From assembly GCA_963753115.1 (NCBI GenBank), contig CAVWBB010000004.1:90281-154280 (forward strand): a stretch of DNA of 64,000 bases, given 5' to 3'. The notes below the pieces were generated by a model. The model made no database searches and was not told where the DNA came from. It worked only from the letters and a program-made list of their open reading frames with translations. The stretch comes from Bog-473 sp963753115 (GTDB lineage Bacteria; Actinomycetota; Acidimicrobiia; Acidimicrobiales; RAAP-2). The first letter of the stretch is position 1; each line of letters begins with the position of its first letter. This document shows positions 28,395-38,567 of this stretch, in pieces. The position numbers were made by a program, and so were the translations under genes.

Positions 28395-29804
28395 ATGTCG
28401 TCTGTCACTATCGGCAGAGACGCACAGCACTGGCAGTGGGCGAAGCCAGAGTCTGAAGCGGGACCGGTGGCGCGTGTGCGCCGCCGGGTCCTCGCCCGCA
28501 CCAGCGGCGAGGTGGTGGCCGGGACGGACCTCCTGGTCCTGGCGATCGCCGTCGCGGCGTTCGCCCCAACGGTGCTGTCGTGGTCGACGGGCGTCTTCGT
28601 CCTCGGGGTCCTGGCGATCTGCGCCCTACGGGGTCAGTACGCCTCGCGGATCACGCTGAACGTGAGCAAGGACGTCGGCACGGTTGCTGCGGCCGTTGCC
28701 GTTTCCCTGGTCGTCATCGGAGTCTTCGACGGCTTCAACCGACAGGTTCGCTCCTATGTGTTGGTGGGTCTGGCCACGCTGGCCATGCTCCTCCTGGGGC
28801 GAGCATTCGCCTACGTCGGCATCCGGCGGGCGCGGACCCGCGGGGCCCTCGGTCAGCGGGTGCTCATTGTGGGGGCCGGCCAGGTGGCCGAGCGGTTCGC
28901 CGACGCCCTCGAGCTCAACCCGAGCTACGGGCTGCATCCGATCGGCCTGTTGGACGACTGCACGGACGAGTCGCTCTCCCGGCCGCTGCTCGGTGGGATC
29001 GACCAGATGGACGATGTCCTGCGGGAGCACCGCATCGACCGGGTCGTGATCGCCTTCGGCGTGAACCGGGACCCCGACCTCGTTCGTGTCATCCGCTCCT
29101 GCGAGAACGCGGACGTGGACATGTACATCGTCCCGCGCTTCTTCGAGCTCGGCCTCCGGGCCGCACCGCGCGACGTCGACATGGTGTGGGGCTATCCCCT
29201 GGTCCGCCTGCGGCGCTCGACGATGCGTTCCTCCGGCCGTCTGGCCAAGCGCGTCTTCGACTCGAGTGTGGCGGGGCTGATGCTGCTGCTGCTCTCGCCG
29301 CTCTACGGGATGCTGGCGTTGGCCGTGAAGCTCTCGAGCCCCGGTCCGATCTACTTCCGGCAGCGTCGCATCGGGAAGAACGGGCGCGAGGTCGAGATCT
29401 ACAAGTTCCGGTCCATGCGGGTCAACGACGAGTCGGACGTCCAGTGGAGTGTCGACGACGACGAGCGTGTCACGAAGATCGGCGGCATCATGCGCAAGAC
29501 GTCGCTCGACGAATTGCCGCAGCTCTGGAATGTGCTGAAGGGCGACATGTCGCTGGTCGGACCCCGCCCCGAGCGCCCCTTCTTCGTGGAGCAGTTCGAG
29601 CAGGAGGTCCCCCGCTACGGCGACCGTCACCGGGTTCCGGTGGGTCTGACCGGGCTGTCGCAGGTCAACGGCCTGCGAGGTGACACCTCCATTGTCGACC
29701 GGGCCTGGTTCGACAACCACTACATCGAGAACTGGTCGGTCGGCGGGGATCTGGTGATCCTGGCCAGGACGGCCGGCGCCGTCATCAAGCAAGTTCGCGA
29801 ATAA
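28395..29804 (+). CDS. Polyprenyl-phosphate sugar-1-phosphate transferase (priming glycosyltransferase)
   Basis: A 469-residue exopolysaccharide-initiating enzyme that transfers a hexose-1-phosphate onto undecaprenyl phosphate. The N-terminal half has four membrane segments and a CoA-binding-like domain (LGQRVLIVGAGQVAERF). The C-terminal catalytic domain has a fifth helix and the family motifs KRVFDSSVAGLMLLLLSPL, GPIYFRQRRIGKNG, YKFRSM, TSLDELPQLWNVLKGDMS and LVGPRPE. The sugar specificity cannot be read from sequence. First enzyme gene of the cluster. Confidence 0.93.
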   Translation: MSSVTIGRDAQHWQWAKPESEAGPVARVRRRVLARTSGEVVAGTDLLVLAIAVAAFAPTVLSWSTGVFVLGVLAICALRGQYASRITLNVSKDVGTVAAAVAVSLVVIGVFDGFNRQVRSYVLVGLATLAMLLLGRAFAYVGIRRARTRGALGQRVLIVGAGQVAERFADALELNPSYGLHPIGLLDDCTDESLSRPLLGGIDQMDDVLREHRIDRVVIAFGVNRDPDLVRVIRSCENADVDMYIVPRFFELGLRAAPRDVDMVWGYPLVRLRRSTMRSSGRLAKRVFDSSVAGLMLLLLSPLYGMLALAVKLSSPGPIYFRQRRIGKNGREVEIYKFRSMRVNDESDVQWSVDDDERVTKIGGIMRKTSLDELPQLWNVLKGDMSLVGPRPERPFFVEQFEQEVPRYGDRHRVPVGLTGLSQVNGLRGDTSIVDRAWFDNHYIENWSVGGDLVILARTAGAVIKQVRE

Positions 29805-29862
29805 ATCCCAGCACGCGTAGGATTCCCGCTATACGTGGGGGCCCGGCCAGCCGATCTATTGG

Positions 29863-31437
29863 ATGATGATGGCGAGCACGGCGGCTGAGAGTACCGGGGT
29901 TCCGGCGGTACGGGTGGAGCACGCCCCCGAGGCGGACGGCACGCTGACGCCGCGCCATTGGCGCCTGGCCGTCGCGGCCGAGCTGGTGCTCGGGGGCATC
30001 CTCGGATCGCTGTTCCTCGGGACCCACAGCCTCTTCCTCGACGAGTCCGTCAGCGCCACCCTGGCCACGTCGCCGTGGCACCGCTTCGCCAACGTGGTCA
30101 CGCACCGCGAGGCGAACATGGCCCTCTACTACCTGCTGCTGCGGGGATGGGTCGTCTTCGGCCACAGCGAGATCGTGCTGCGCAGCCTGTCGGTGATCCT
30201 CGCCGTCGGGGCGCTGTGGATCGTGATCCTCCTGGCCCGTTCGCTGTTCGGACAGCGCGCGGCGCTGCTGGCCGGCGTGCTGTTCGCGGTGAACCCGCTC
30301 TTCATTCAGTTCGCGCAGGACGTGCGCGGGTACTCCCTCGCCCTCCTGCTCGTCAGCGCGTCGTGCTTCTTCTTCGTCCGGGGCATCCAACGGGTCGACC
30401 CGCCGCCCCGGTTCTGCTGGACGGCCTACACGATCGTCACCGCGCTGGCGGCCTACACCAACTTCTGGGCTGCCCTGGTCCCCTTGGCGCAGGCGTTGTC
30501 GCTGGCCTTCCTGCCGCCCGGGCGGATCCCCTGGCGCCGGATCGTGTCGTCGGCCATCGCGCTGGTCGTGCTGCTTGTCCCGTTGGGACTGCTCATTCAG
30601 GCCACCGACAGCGCCGGCGTCGATTGGGCGTCTGGGTCCTCGGCCGGTCGGCTGTTCACGCACATCCGCTCCTCCGTTCCCCACGTCGCGCTCGACCTGC
30701 TGGTGCTGGTCGCGGCCGTCGCCCTCGTCGCTGTGATCGTGCTGGCCCGCCGCCGGCCGGCCATCGGCGAGTTCTTCGGTCGCGAGTGGCCGGCGTTCTT
30801 CACCGCGTGCTGGCTGGTCGTCCCGGTGGCCGCGGTGGTGATGCTGTCGCTGGTCGACAAGCCGCTGCTCGTCGTGCGCTACCTGATGGTCAGCCTTCCC
30901 GCGGCGATCCTGCTCGTGGCGCTGGTGATCGACCGCATCGCGGCGCGCGCCCGTCGCGGCGCGTTCGCCGTGGCCGCGGTGCTCCTCGTGCTCGTCATCG
31001 CTCTTTCCGCCGTCGGGGCCGCGCAGTGGTACTCCAAGGGCGGGCCCCAGGACTTCCGCTCGGCGGTCGCCTCCATTGCCGCCCGGGCACAGCCGGGCGA
31101 CGGCGTGCTGATCTTCCAGCCCTACGAGCGCATCCCGGTCGAGTGGTACTTGGACGCGCGGCCGGCGACGGAGCGCGAGGTGAAGCCCGTCTACCCGGCC
31201 ACGGCATGGGGCGTCGATCCCCTGGTCTTCGACGGCAGCGTGTCCTTCAGCCCGGCCGGGATAGAGAAGGCCGCCGCGAGGTACCAGCGCATCTGGGTCC
31301 TGAGCGCCACGGCCGACCTGTCGCTGTACCCCGTCCAGGCGGCCTCGGTCAATGCCGCCCTGCGCCGGGCGGGCTTCACGCCTGCCGGCACCACGGTGTT
31401 CCGCGGGGTCACGGTCACCGAGCAGGTACGGCAGTGA
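29863..31437 (+). CDS. GT39/ArnT-like membrane glycosyltransferase
   Basis: A 524-residue integral membrane GT-C enzyme using a polyprenyl-phosphate sugar donor. About ten to twelve hydrophobic segments are present. The first loop has FLDESVSATLA with the Asp-Glu pair typical of GT39/ArnT catalytic sites, and REANMALYYLLLRGW follows. The C-terminal 120 residues form a soluble exported domain. The stop overlaps the start of the next gene (GTGA), so the two are translationally coupled. The acceptor, lipid-linked glycan or protein, is unknown. Confidence 0.82.
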   Translation: MMMASTAAESTGVPAVRVEHAPEADGTLTPRHWRLAVAAELVLGGILGSLFLGTHSLFLDESVSATLATSPWHRFANVVTHREANMALYYLLLRGWVVFGHSEIVLRSLSVILAVGALWIVILLARSLFGQRAALLAGVLFAVNPLFIQFAQDVRGYSLALLLVSASCFFFVRGIQRVDPPPRFCWTAYTIVTALAAYTNFWAALVPLAQALSLAFLPPGRIPWRRIVSSAIALVVLLVPLGLLIQATDSAGVDWASGSSAGRLFTHIRSSVPHVALDLLVLVAAVALVAVIVLARRRPAIGEFFGREWPAFFTACWLVVPVAAVVMLSLVDKPLLVVRYLMVSLPAAILLVALVIDRIAARARRGAFAVAAVLLVLVIALSAVGAAQWYSKGGPQDFRSAVASIAARAQPGDGVLIFQPYERIPVEWYLDARPATEREVKPVYPATAWGVDPLVFDGSVSFSPAGIEKAAARYQRIWVLSATADLSLYPVQAASVNAALRRAGFTPAGTTVFRGVTVTEQVRQ

Positions 31438-32618
31438 GCCGGCCACGGGCGAGGACGAGCCTGGCCGTGGGCGCCCTCGTCGGGGCTGCTGCGGCCGGGC
31501 ACCTGCTGTACCCCGCCTGGCTGGCCTGGCGCACCCGGGGCGGGCGCGGGAGGACCTGCACCGCACACCCGGCGCTGCGACCGGACACTGCGCCCGACCT
31601 GACGGTCGTGGTGCCGGCCTACAAGGAAGCCGGCGTCATCGCCGCCAAGGTGGAGGACCTGCGGGCCAACGGGTATCCCGGCTCACTGGAGGTCCTGGTG
31701 GTGGCCGACGGAGACCCCGAGACGGCCGCTGCGGCCGAGCGAGCCGGAGCCCGCGCCATCAGCGGCCCAGACCGCCTCGGCAAGTCCCAGGCCCTCAACA
31801 GGGGATTCGCCGAGGCCACGACACCGATCGTGGTGATCAGCGACGCCAACAACCGCCTGGCGCCCGGCGCCCTGGCCGCAGTCGTGGAGCACTTCGTCGA
31901 CCCAGAGGTGGGCGCGGTGGCCGGCGAGAAGCTCGAGGACGACGGTGGCGGTGGCGAGAGCGTGTACTGGCGCTTCGAGTCGTGGCTCAAGCAGCGCGAG
32001 GACCAGCTGGGGAGCACCGTCGGGCTCATCGGCGAGCTCTCGGCCATCCGGGCCGAGGCGTGGCGTCCGATTCCGCAGGACGTGGCCATCGACGATCTGT
32101 GGGCAGGTCTCGACATTTTGGAGCAGGGATACCGCGTGGCCTACGAGCCGCGGGCCCGCGCGCTCGATCCCGCCGTGACGTCCCTGGCGGTCCAATGGGA
32201 GCGCCGCACCCGCAACGTGTCCGGAGCGCTGCACGTCCTCGCCCGCCGGCGCGCCCAGTTGCGGCCGTCGGCGGGGATCGTCGCCGTCGAGCTCTGGGGG
32301 CACCGCCTCACCCGGTTCACGGTGAGCCCGCTCGCCCATGTCGCCCTGCTGTGTGTGGCGGGATCGAAGGTTCGTACGAGCAGGCTGGCCCGCGCCTTCC
32401 TGCTGGCCAATCTGGCCGCCTGCGCCGGCCTCGCAGCCGGAACCCGTCTGGGGGAGCCCACCGAGGACGCCTCGGCCGGGCCGTCGCCCCGGCATCTCCT
32501 GGCGGCCGCGTCGGCGGGGGCGGGTCAGGTCATGTTCCTGCAGGCCGTCGCGCTGGGCGGCCTGGTCCGCTATGCGCGCGGTGACCGGCCGACCATGTGG
32601 TCGACGGTGGAGCGATGA
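31434..32618 (+). CDS. Family 2 glycosyltransferase, membrane-associated
   Basis: A 394-residue inverting glycosyltransferase. An N-terminal membrane segment (SLAVGALVGAAAAGHLLYPA) is followed by a GT2 domain: LTVVVPAYKEAGVIAAKVED, VLVVADGDPE, RLGKSQALNRGF, and VISDANNRL at the DxD position. GEKLED and DDLWAGLDILEQGYRV follow. Two or more hydrophobic segments lie at the C-terminus. The start is GTG 31434, overlapping the previous stop. It is probably the chain-extending enzyme of the polysaccharide cluster. Donor sugar unknown. Confidence 0.85.
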   Translation: MSRPRARTSLAVGALVGAAAAGHLLYPAWLAWRTRGGRGRTCTAHPALRPDTAPDLTVVVPAYKEAGVIAAKVEDLRANGYPGSLEVLVVADGDPETAAAAERAGARAISGPDRLGKSQALNRGFAEATTPIVVISDANNRLAPGALAAVVEHFVDPEVGAVAGEKLEDDGGGGESVYWRFESWLKQREDQLGSTVGLIGELSAIRAEAWRPIPQDVAIDDLWAGLDILEQGYRVAYEPRARALDPAVTSLAVQWERRTRNVSGALHVLARRRAQLRPSAGIVAVELWGHRLTRFTVSPLAHVALLCVAGSKVRTSRLARAFLLANLAACAGLAAGTRLGEPTEDASAGPSPRHLLAAASAGAGQVMFLQAVALGGLVRYARGDRPTMWSTVER

Positions 32619-32700
32619 ATGGCACTGCGGTGCGTCGGGCTCCCATCGCGCACCGGCGGCCACGTGACCGCAACGCCGGGGTCCGAACGGAGCCACTGCG

Positions 32701-33843
32701 GTGAGGACCCTGATGGTGACCAAATTCCTCCCGCTGCCGGAGAACAACGGGGGGCACCAGCGCTCTCTCGCCATCGCCCGCCGCCTCGCCGAGCTGGGCG
32801 ATCTCGTGCTCTGTGCCTACGACGACGGGACGGCGGACAGGTCAGGCCTCCGGGACCTTGGCATCGACGTGCGAGCGGTGCCGTGGCGGGTGACGCCGGT
32901 CGGCGTGGCCCGGGGCGTGCTGGCGTCACATAGTGTCTCGGCGGGGCGATTCTGGAGTGCCGCGATGGTCAAGGCCGTGCACGGTGCTGCCGACGAGAAA
33001 CCAATCGACCTCCTCCAGGTCGAATATCAACAGATGGTGCCATCCGTGCTCGATGTCCCGGCGAAGAAGTCGATCCTCGACCTCCATAACATCGAATCAT
33101 CCCTGGTGGACAGCTATGCCAGCGCTCGCAGCGGCATCCCGGCTGCCTTCTACCGCGCCGAGGCGGCCGCCCTCCGGCGCCTGGAGCGGCAGACGATCGG
33201 GAATTTCGACCACGTGATCGTGGTCAGCGAGAAGGAGCGGGAGCGGCTGGCGCCGGGGGCCCGGTCGGTCCTCGTCTGTCCGAACGGCCGGGATCCCTCT
33301 GCCGTCCTGCCGGATTCGCCCGAACCCACCGTGGCCTTCGTCGCCACCATGGGATGGGCGCCCAACGTCGATGCCGCAGTGTGGCTGGGTCGTGAGATCT
33401 GGCCCGCCGTGCTGGCCCGGGTTCCCGAGGCCCGGCTCCTCCTGGTGGGCAAGGACCCGGCGCCGGCGGTGCTGGCCCTGGCCGGCGACCACATCGAGGT
33501 GACGGGGACCGTGGACGACGTGGGTCCGTACCTGGCCCGGGCGCGGGTCGTCGTCGCTCCGCTGCGGGCCGGCGGCGGCACCCGGCTCAAGGTCATGGAG
33601 GCGCTGGACGTCGGACGGCCCCTCGTGGGCACCTCGGTGGGCTGTGAGGGGATGGAGGACCTCATCGGACGAGGCGTCGTGGTGGCCGACACGGCACCCG
33701 CGCTGGCCGAGACGATCGCCGACCTCCTCCTCGACCCCGCCCGGGCCGCCGCGTTGGGCCGTGCGGGCCACGACGCCGTCGTGGCGGATCACACCTGGGA
33801 CGCCGCGCTGGCGCCGCTGATCGAGGCGGTCCGTCCGTGCTGA
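32701..33843 (+). CDS. Family 4 glycosyltransferase (sugar transferase, Stp1-like)
   Basis: A 380-residue GT-B retaining glycosyltransferase. LMVTKFLPLPENNGGHQRS begins the acceptor domain; SILDLHNIESSLVDSYA, GWAPNVDAAVWLGREIWP, LLLVGKDP and APLRAGGGTRLKVMEAL follow, the last two in the nucleotide-sugar-binding half. It resembles the transferases found in exopolysaccharide clusters with PEP-CTERM systems, but no exosortase is seen. The start is GTG 32701. The stop overlaps the GTG of the next gene. Confidence 0.85.
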   Translation: MRTLMVTKFLPLPENNGGHQRSLAIARRLAELGDLVLCAYDDGTADRSGLRDLGIDVRAVPWRVTPVGVARGVLASHSVSAGRFWSAAMVKAVHGAADEKPIDLLQVEYQQMVPSVLDVPAKKSILDLHNIESSLVDSYASARSGIPAAFYRAEAAALRRLERQTIGNFDHVIVVSEKERERLAPGARSVLVCPNGRDPSAVLPDSPEPTVAFVATMGWAPNVDAAVWLGREIWPAVLARVPEARLLLVGKDPAPAVLALAGDHIEVTGTVDDVGPYLARARVVVAPLRAGGGTRLKVMEALDVGRPLVGTSVGCEGMEDLIGRGVVVADTAPALAETIADLLLDPARAAALGRAGHDAVVADHTWDAALAPLIEAVRPC

Positions 33844-35282
33844 TCGCGCTCGGCGGGATCGTCGGACTTGTCGTGGCGGCTCTGATCGTCTCCCTCTTCG
33901 TCCGTTGGGAGCGCGAGGGAAAGGAGCAACTGGTTCCGCTCGTCCTGCTGGGCCTGCTGGTGGTGGAGGCCACCATCTACGGCGATCCGAACAACATCCC
34001 GCGGAGCATCTTTCACCCCGGTTCGGGCTCGACGCAGCTCCGGCTGCCGGAGATCTACATCACGCTCGCGTTGATCGCTCGGCTCATCGCGCGCGGACGA
34101 CCGAAGCGGATCGGATTTCCCGCGGGCCTGTGGTTGGCCTTCGCAGCCTGGATGGTCGTGGGCTTGATTGAGGGGAAGCTGTACCACAACTCGTTCTCGC
34201 AGGACATCTACGAGGCGAAGGACCTCTTGTACATCACGGGGGCCTACGCGTTGGCCGCCGGGGTCCCGGTACGGAAGTACTTCGAGCGCGGCGACCTCTT
34301 CAAGCTCGGCACGCTGTCCATCGTCTGCGCCACGCTCCTCGACCTCATGATGCTGGGTCACGTCAGCGTCAACACGAACCTGCCCGGGCTCCCACTGTCG
34401 GGGTTCGGCGGCATCGGTGCCGAGACGGCGGCCCTCTTCATGGCAGTGGGCACGATGTGCTTCCTCACGAGAATGGCGATGGGCCCCGTCGCCCTGCGTC
34501 ATGTCCTGGCCCTGATCCCCATCGTGGTCAGCGTCGTGCTCGCCAGTCAGCGTGCGATCCTGGTGAACCTGGGCGTGGTGCTGTTGGTGGTGCTCGCCGC
34601 GGTCGTCGTCGGACACTGGCAGGGTCCGCTGCGACGTTTTCACGTCGGGTCCGGCCAGGTCGTGCTGGTCGTGCTGGCGGTCGTCGCGGTGGGCATCGCC
34701 GTCGTCGTCGTTCCCGCCGCGGTGGATCGGAGACCGGCACAGATCCCGCTGGCCTCGACCTACCAGAGCCTCTTCCACAACGAAGGCAAGGCGGAGTCGG
34801 CCCAGGACCGCCTGAACCTGGCGGCCGAGGCGGAGAAGTTGATCCCCCAGCACCTCCTCATCGGGTGGGGGCTGGGGATCGAATTCCCCTACTACGAGGC
34901 CGGGACGCGCACGGTGGTGACGATCGCCTACGCCCACAACCTCGCCCTCGACCTGTGGCTCAGACTGGGGCTCGTCGGCATGGTCAGTTTCTTCCTGGCC
35001 CTGATCGGCTCGATCGCCGGCGGCCTCCGGGCATGGCGAAGACATCGAGATCCCGTGACGGCCGCCCTGGCCCTGGCCCTCGTGGCCGTGGTGTCAGGTC
35101 TCGTCGCCACGGGGTTCCTCGAGCCGCTGCTCGACGAGTACAGGTTCGCCGTCTTGTTCGGTGTCTGCCTCGGCATGCTGCGTGCCTGCGTCACTTCGAT
35201 GGACGTGCTGCCCCGGGCACTCACCTGGAGTGTCGAAGCGACGGGTGCAGGCACGCCGGCCGGACGTGCAAGGTGGGCCTAG
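33837..35282 (+). CDS. O-antigen ligase/polymerase-like membrane protein (Wzy type)
   Basis: A 481-residue polytopic membrane protein with about eleven hydrophobic segments. One large exported loop (about 300-370) contains QDRLNLAAEAEKLIPQHLLIGWGLG and YAHNLALDLWLRLGLVG. This pattern, with H-N near the end of the loop, fits the Wzy_C/O-antigen ligase family that polymerises or ligates lipid-linked repeats. The start, GTG 33837, overlaps the previous stop. In this cluster it is the only polymerase candidate. Confidence 0.82.
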   Translation: MLIALGGIVGLVVAALIVSLFVRWEREGKEQLVPLVLLGLLVVEATIYGDPNNIPRSIFHPGSGSTQLRLPEIYITLALIARLIARGRPKRIGFPAGLWLAFAAWMVVGLIEGKLYHNSFSQDIYEAKDLLYITGAYALAAGVPVRKYFERGDLFKLGTLSIVCATLLDLMMLGHVSVNTNLPGLPLSGFGGIGAETAALFMAVGTMCFLTRMAMGPVALRHVLALIPIVVSVVLASQRAILVNLGVVLLVVLAAVVVGHWQGPLRRFHVGSGQVVLVVLAVVAVGIAVVVVPAAVDRRPAQIPLASTYQSLFHNEGKAESAQDRLNLAAEAEKLIPQHLLIGWGLGIEFPYYEAGTRTVVTIAYAHNLALDLWLRLGLVGMVSFFLALIGSIAGGLRAWRRHRDPVTAALALALVAVVSGLVATGFLEPLLDEYRFAVLFGVCLGMLRACVTSMDVLPRALTWSVEATGAGTPAGRARWA

Positions 35283-35463
35283 TCATGGAAGCCGCCGGGA
35301 TGATTACCCCCGCCCACCAGCGCCTTCTAGGCTGGCACGAGCCGGTACTGGCCGGCCGCTGTCGCTCGGGTTGTCGGGATTGCTTCTCACACCGACGGGG
35401 TGTCGAGGGTGACGAGCGGTCGCGTCTCGCGACCGCCGTGGAGAGTTGAGCAGAGAGGCCGGG

Positions 35464-36838
35464 ATGGATCTGAGACAGGTCATGCGCACGGTGCGTGCCA
35501 ACTGGATCGTGGCGCTGGTCACCTTCCTTGCCTGCCTGTTCATCGGTGGCGCCTATGCCGTGCTGCCGGCGAAGACATACACCGCGTCGGTGGTCCTCCT
35601 CGCCCAGCCGCCGGCCGGCGCAGTCGACCCGGGCTCCACTTGTCGGCGCCATTCAGATCGAGATCCCTCAGATCGCGGTGGAAGCGCAAAACGCAACGCT
35701 CGACGACCAAGCCGGCCAACAGGTGCCGTCGCACCTCCGGGGACCGGTGAGCGTTTCGGCAAAGGGCGACCCGGCCTCGAACACGGTCACCATCAGTGCC
35801 TCGAGCACGAATCCGCACACCGCGCAGGCCTACGCCAACGCGGTGGCGGCCCGCGTCGTCAAGATCACGAACCGTGATGCCGGGTCCCTCCTCGTGCTGT
35901 CCGAGCTGGGCGCCGCTGAGCTCCCGACGACGCCGTCGAATCCCCGCGTCACGGTGGCCATCGCGTCCATCGCGTTCGGCCTCATTGCCGCCGTGTTCGC
36001 CGCCCTCGCGGCCGGGGCACTGCGGCGGTTCGTGGCGTCGGACGAGATCTCGGAGCGGTTGGGCATCCCCGTCCTGGGCGAGGTCCCCACGCTGGTCCGC
36101 GCCGGGTTGAGCCCGGCCGACATGTTCCGGGGGGCGGGCGACGAGCGCGGTCTCGAAGCGTTCCAGCAGCTCCGCAGTCAGTTGCACGTGATGTTCCAGG
36201 ACTCACACCCGGTCATCGCCTTCACCTCGTGTGATCCCCATGAAGGGAAGTCCTGCGTGGCCGCGAACACGGCATGGGCGCTGGCCACCCCGGGTCAGTT
36301 CGTGGTCGCCATCGACGGGGATCTCCGCCAGCCGAGGCTGCACGAGATCTTCGGCACGGAGCTCTCGCCGGGTGTGAGCGACATCTCCGTGGCCAACGGT
36401 CCGACTGAACTCCTGGCCTCGACGGAGAACCGCTATCTCGAGCTGATTCCGGCCGGGGTCCCGACCCGGCATCCCGCCGACATTGCGGCCGCAGACGTGC
36501 CGCGCCTCCTCCGGGCGCTCCGGGAGTCGGATCGGACCGTCGTGCTCGACTGTCCGCCGATGGTCGGGGTGGCCGAGACCACCATCTTGGTGGCCAAGGC
36601 GGATGCCGTCATCCTCGTGGTCGACGCTCGGAAGTTCAGTTTCGAGAGCCTCGAACACGGCGTGGCGCAGATCCGCGCCTCGGGGGCGAACGTGGTGGGA
36701 ATCGTGCTGAACAGGGTCCGTCGCCGGAAGAGCGGACAGATCTACGGCTACGAGGAACCGTCCGTGAACGGGAACCAGAGCCAGACCCAGAGCCCGAGCA
36801 CCATGGTCAAGCTCCGCCGCCTCGCCCGATCGGGCTAG
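35464..36838 (+). CDS. Chain-length determinant / bacterial tyrosine kinase (Wzz-Wzc type; apparent +1 frameshift near 35632)
   Basis: About 457 residues after correction. The N-terminal Wzz part has a first helix (ANWIVALVTFLACLFIGGAY), an exported domain and a second helix near residue 165-185. The C-terminal BY-kinase has Walker A CDPHEGKSCVAANTAWALA, Walker A' VVAIDGDLRQPRL and Walker B TVVLDCPP. The tail has only IYGYEEP as a tyrosine-bearing segment, short for a typical Tyr cluster. The frame shifts by +1 in PGS(T)LVGAIQ near 35632. The start ATG 35464 (MDLRQVMRTVRANW) follows a purine-rich stretch. It controls polymer length and export with Wzx/Wzy. Confidence 0.85.
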
Positions 36839-36841
36839 CCA

Positions 36842-38455
36842 ATGTTGCGCGAGCCCGAGGCCGAGCCTCAGGGGGCTTCAGGGAGCGGACAGCCGAAGAG
36901 GGCAACGGTCCGACGAAATCTCACCACGAACTATCTCGCCGCGGTCGCGATCGTGGCGGTCGGCTTCGTCACCACGCCGATCCTGACGCACCAGCTGGGC
37001 ATCGTCCGCTACGGGGTCTGGGCGTTGATCGGCTCGCTGATCCCCTTCCTCGAGATCCTCGAGCTCGGGTTCGCCAGTGCGACCATGGCGTTCGTCAGCC
37101 GGCACCTCGAGCTCGAAGACGACGAGGCGGTGGCCTCGACGCTCAACACGTCGTTCCTCTGCCTTTCTGCGCTGGGCATCGTCGCATTTGCCGGGGTCAT
37201 CGTCTTCGCGATCTTCTTGCCGGACATCATCACGAGCATCCCGAAGAACATGGTCGGGCAGGCGCAGTTCTTGCTGCTGCTCCTCGCCTTCGACATGGCG
37301 ATCTCCATCCCGATGGACACCTTCGGCGGCGCACTGAGCGCCATGCAGCGGTTCGACCTCTTGAACTACAGCCTGATGGCCGTCACCGTGTCGCAGGCGG
37401 TCGGTTGGGTCATCGTCCTGTCGCTGCACGGAGGCCTCATCGCCCTGGGGATCGTCACGGTCGCGGTCAGCCTGGTCGGGCAGGTGTCCCGTCTGGTGAT
37501 GGTGCATCGCCTCCTGCCCTGGTTCCGGCTCTCCCTGCGTCGATTCGACCGAGACGTGGTCAAACGGTTCACCGCGGCGACGGGGTGGTACTCGCTCGCC
37601 CAGATCTCCGAAGCCGTGATCGGTCTGTCCGACATTTTGATCGTGGGCGCGGCCGCGGGCGTGCAGGCAGCCGCGATCTACTCGGTCGGGCAGCGACTCG
37701 CTCTCCTGCCGCAGAGGATCGTCCAACCACGTTCGGCCCTGTTGTTCACCAAGGCGGGGCAGCTTGCCGCTCGGGACAACCGGGCGGGGCTCCGCGACGC
37801 GACCGACGAAGTGGTGCGCTTCGTCCAGTGTCTCAGCGTGCCGGCAGCAATCGTGCTCGGTTTTCTGGCGGGACCGGCCGTCGAAGTCTGGGTGGGGCCC
37901 CTCTACCAGGAGGCGGCCCCGGTGATCGGGTTGCTCTGTCTCGCGGCGGTCATTCAGGCTTGGGCGCAAGCGGTGTCGCTTTCGATCAGCGGCGCCGGCC
38001 GCCCCACGCTGTCCTCGATCCTCTACGGCGGCGAGGCTGTGCTGCACGTCGCGCTCGGGATCGCCCTCGCCGCGCGCTACGGCGCACTCGGGATGGCGGA
38101 GGCGGTGCTGATCAGCGTGGTCGTGATGGAAGGGACGCTCATGCTCCCGCTCCTCTACCGTCAGCTGGGGGACTCGGTGGTGCGGCGGGTGCTCCACACC
38201 GTCCGGATCCTGGGACTGCCCACCGTCGTCACGGCCGGTCTCGCCTGGGCCGTCGGGCGCGGGGGCGGCCCGCTGTACGCCTTCACCGCCTCCCATATCC
38301 GTGTGGTCGGATTCGTCGGTGTGGTGGCCGCCGGCGCCGCGCTGATGGTCGTCTTCTACGCGCTGCTCTTGGTGTCGGTGCCGGCCGATCAGCGCCAGCA
38401 GCTCCTGTCCCGTTTCCGGGGAACGTTGAGCAGGGTCGCGACCCGGCTGCACTAG
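36842..38455 (+). CDS. Polysaccharide flippase (Wzx/MATE-like)
   Basis: A 537-residue lipid-linked oligosaccharide flippase of the MOP superfamily with about fourteen predicted membrane segments. It opens with VRRNLTTNYLAAVAIVAVGF and FVTTPILTHQLGIVRYGVWA, the usual polysaccharide-biosynthesis protein start, and contains WYSLAQISEAVIGLSDILIV. It begins 3 bases after the previous stop, so it is in the same operon as the Wzz/kinase gene. It probably moves the repeat unit assembled by the upstream transferases across the membrane. Confidence 0.88.
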   Translation: MLREPEAEPQGASGSGQPKRATVRRNLTTNYLAAVAIVAVGFVTTPILTHQLGIVRYGVWALIGSLIPFLEILELGFASATMAFVSRHLELEDDEAVASTLNTSFLCLSALGIVAFAGVIVFAIFLPDIITSIPKNMVGQAQFLLLLLAFDMAISIPMDTFGGALSAMQRFDLLNYSLMAVTVSQAVGWVIVLSLHGGLIALGIVTVAVSLVGQVSRLVMVHRLLPWFRLSLRRFDRDVVKRFTAATGWYSLAQISEAVIGLSDILIVGAAAGVQAAAIYSVGQRLALLPQRIVQPRSALLFTKAGQLAARDNRAGLRDATDEVVRFVQCLSVPAAIVLGFLAGPAVEVWVGPLYQEAAPVIGLLCLAAVIQAWAQAVSLSISGAGRPTLSSILYGGEAVLHVALGIALAARYGALGMAEAVLISVVVMEGTLMLPLLYRQLGDSVVRRVLHTVRILGLPTVVTAGLAWAVGRGGGPLYAFTASHIRVVGFVGVVAAGAALMVVFYALLLVSVPADQRQQLLSRFRGTLSRVATRLH

Positions 38456-38567
38456 ATTTGTCGGCAGTGACGGGGCTCTTGGCGGTGGTGTTGTACCGGT
38501 TCGGCCGGGTGGCAGAGCCACGTGTCGCTGTCCCGGATCTCGTGATTTGACCGCCGGGGTGTCTCCG

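Noticed and set aside
29958..31433. Long plus-strand frame overlapping the GT39-like gene
   Set aside because: Before 31434 it is Arg/Pro-rich and shifted relative to the conserved GT39 frame. Only the part after the GTG at 31434 is the real GT2 gene.
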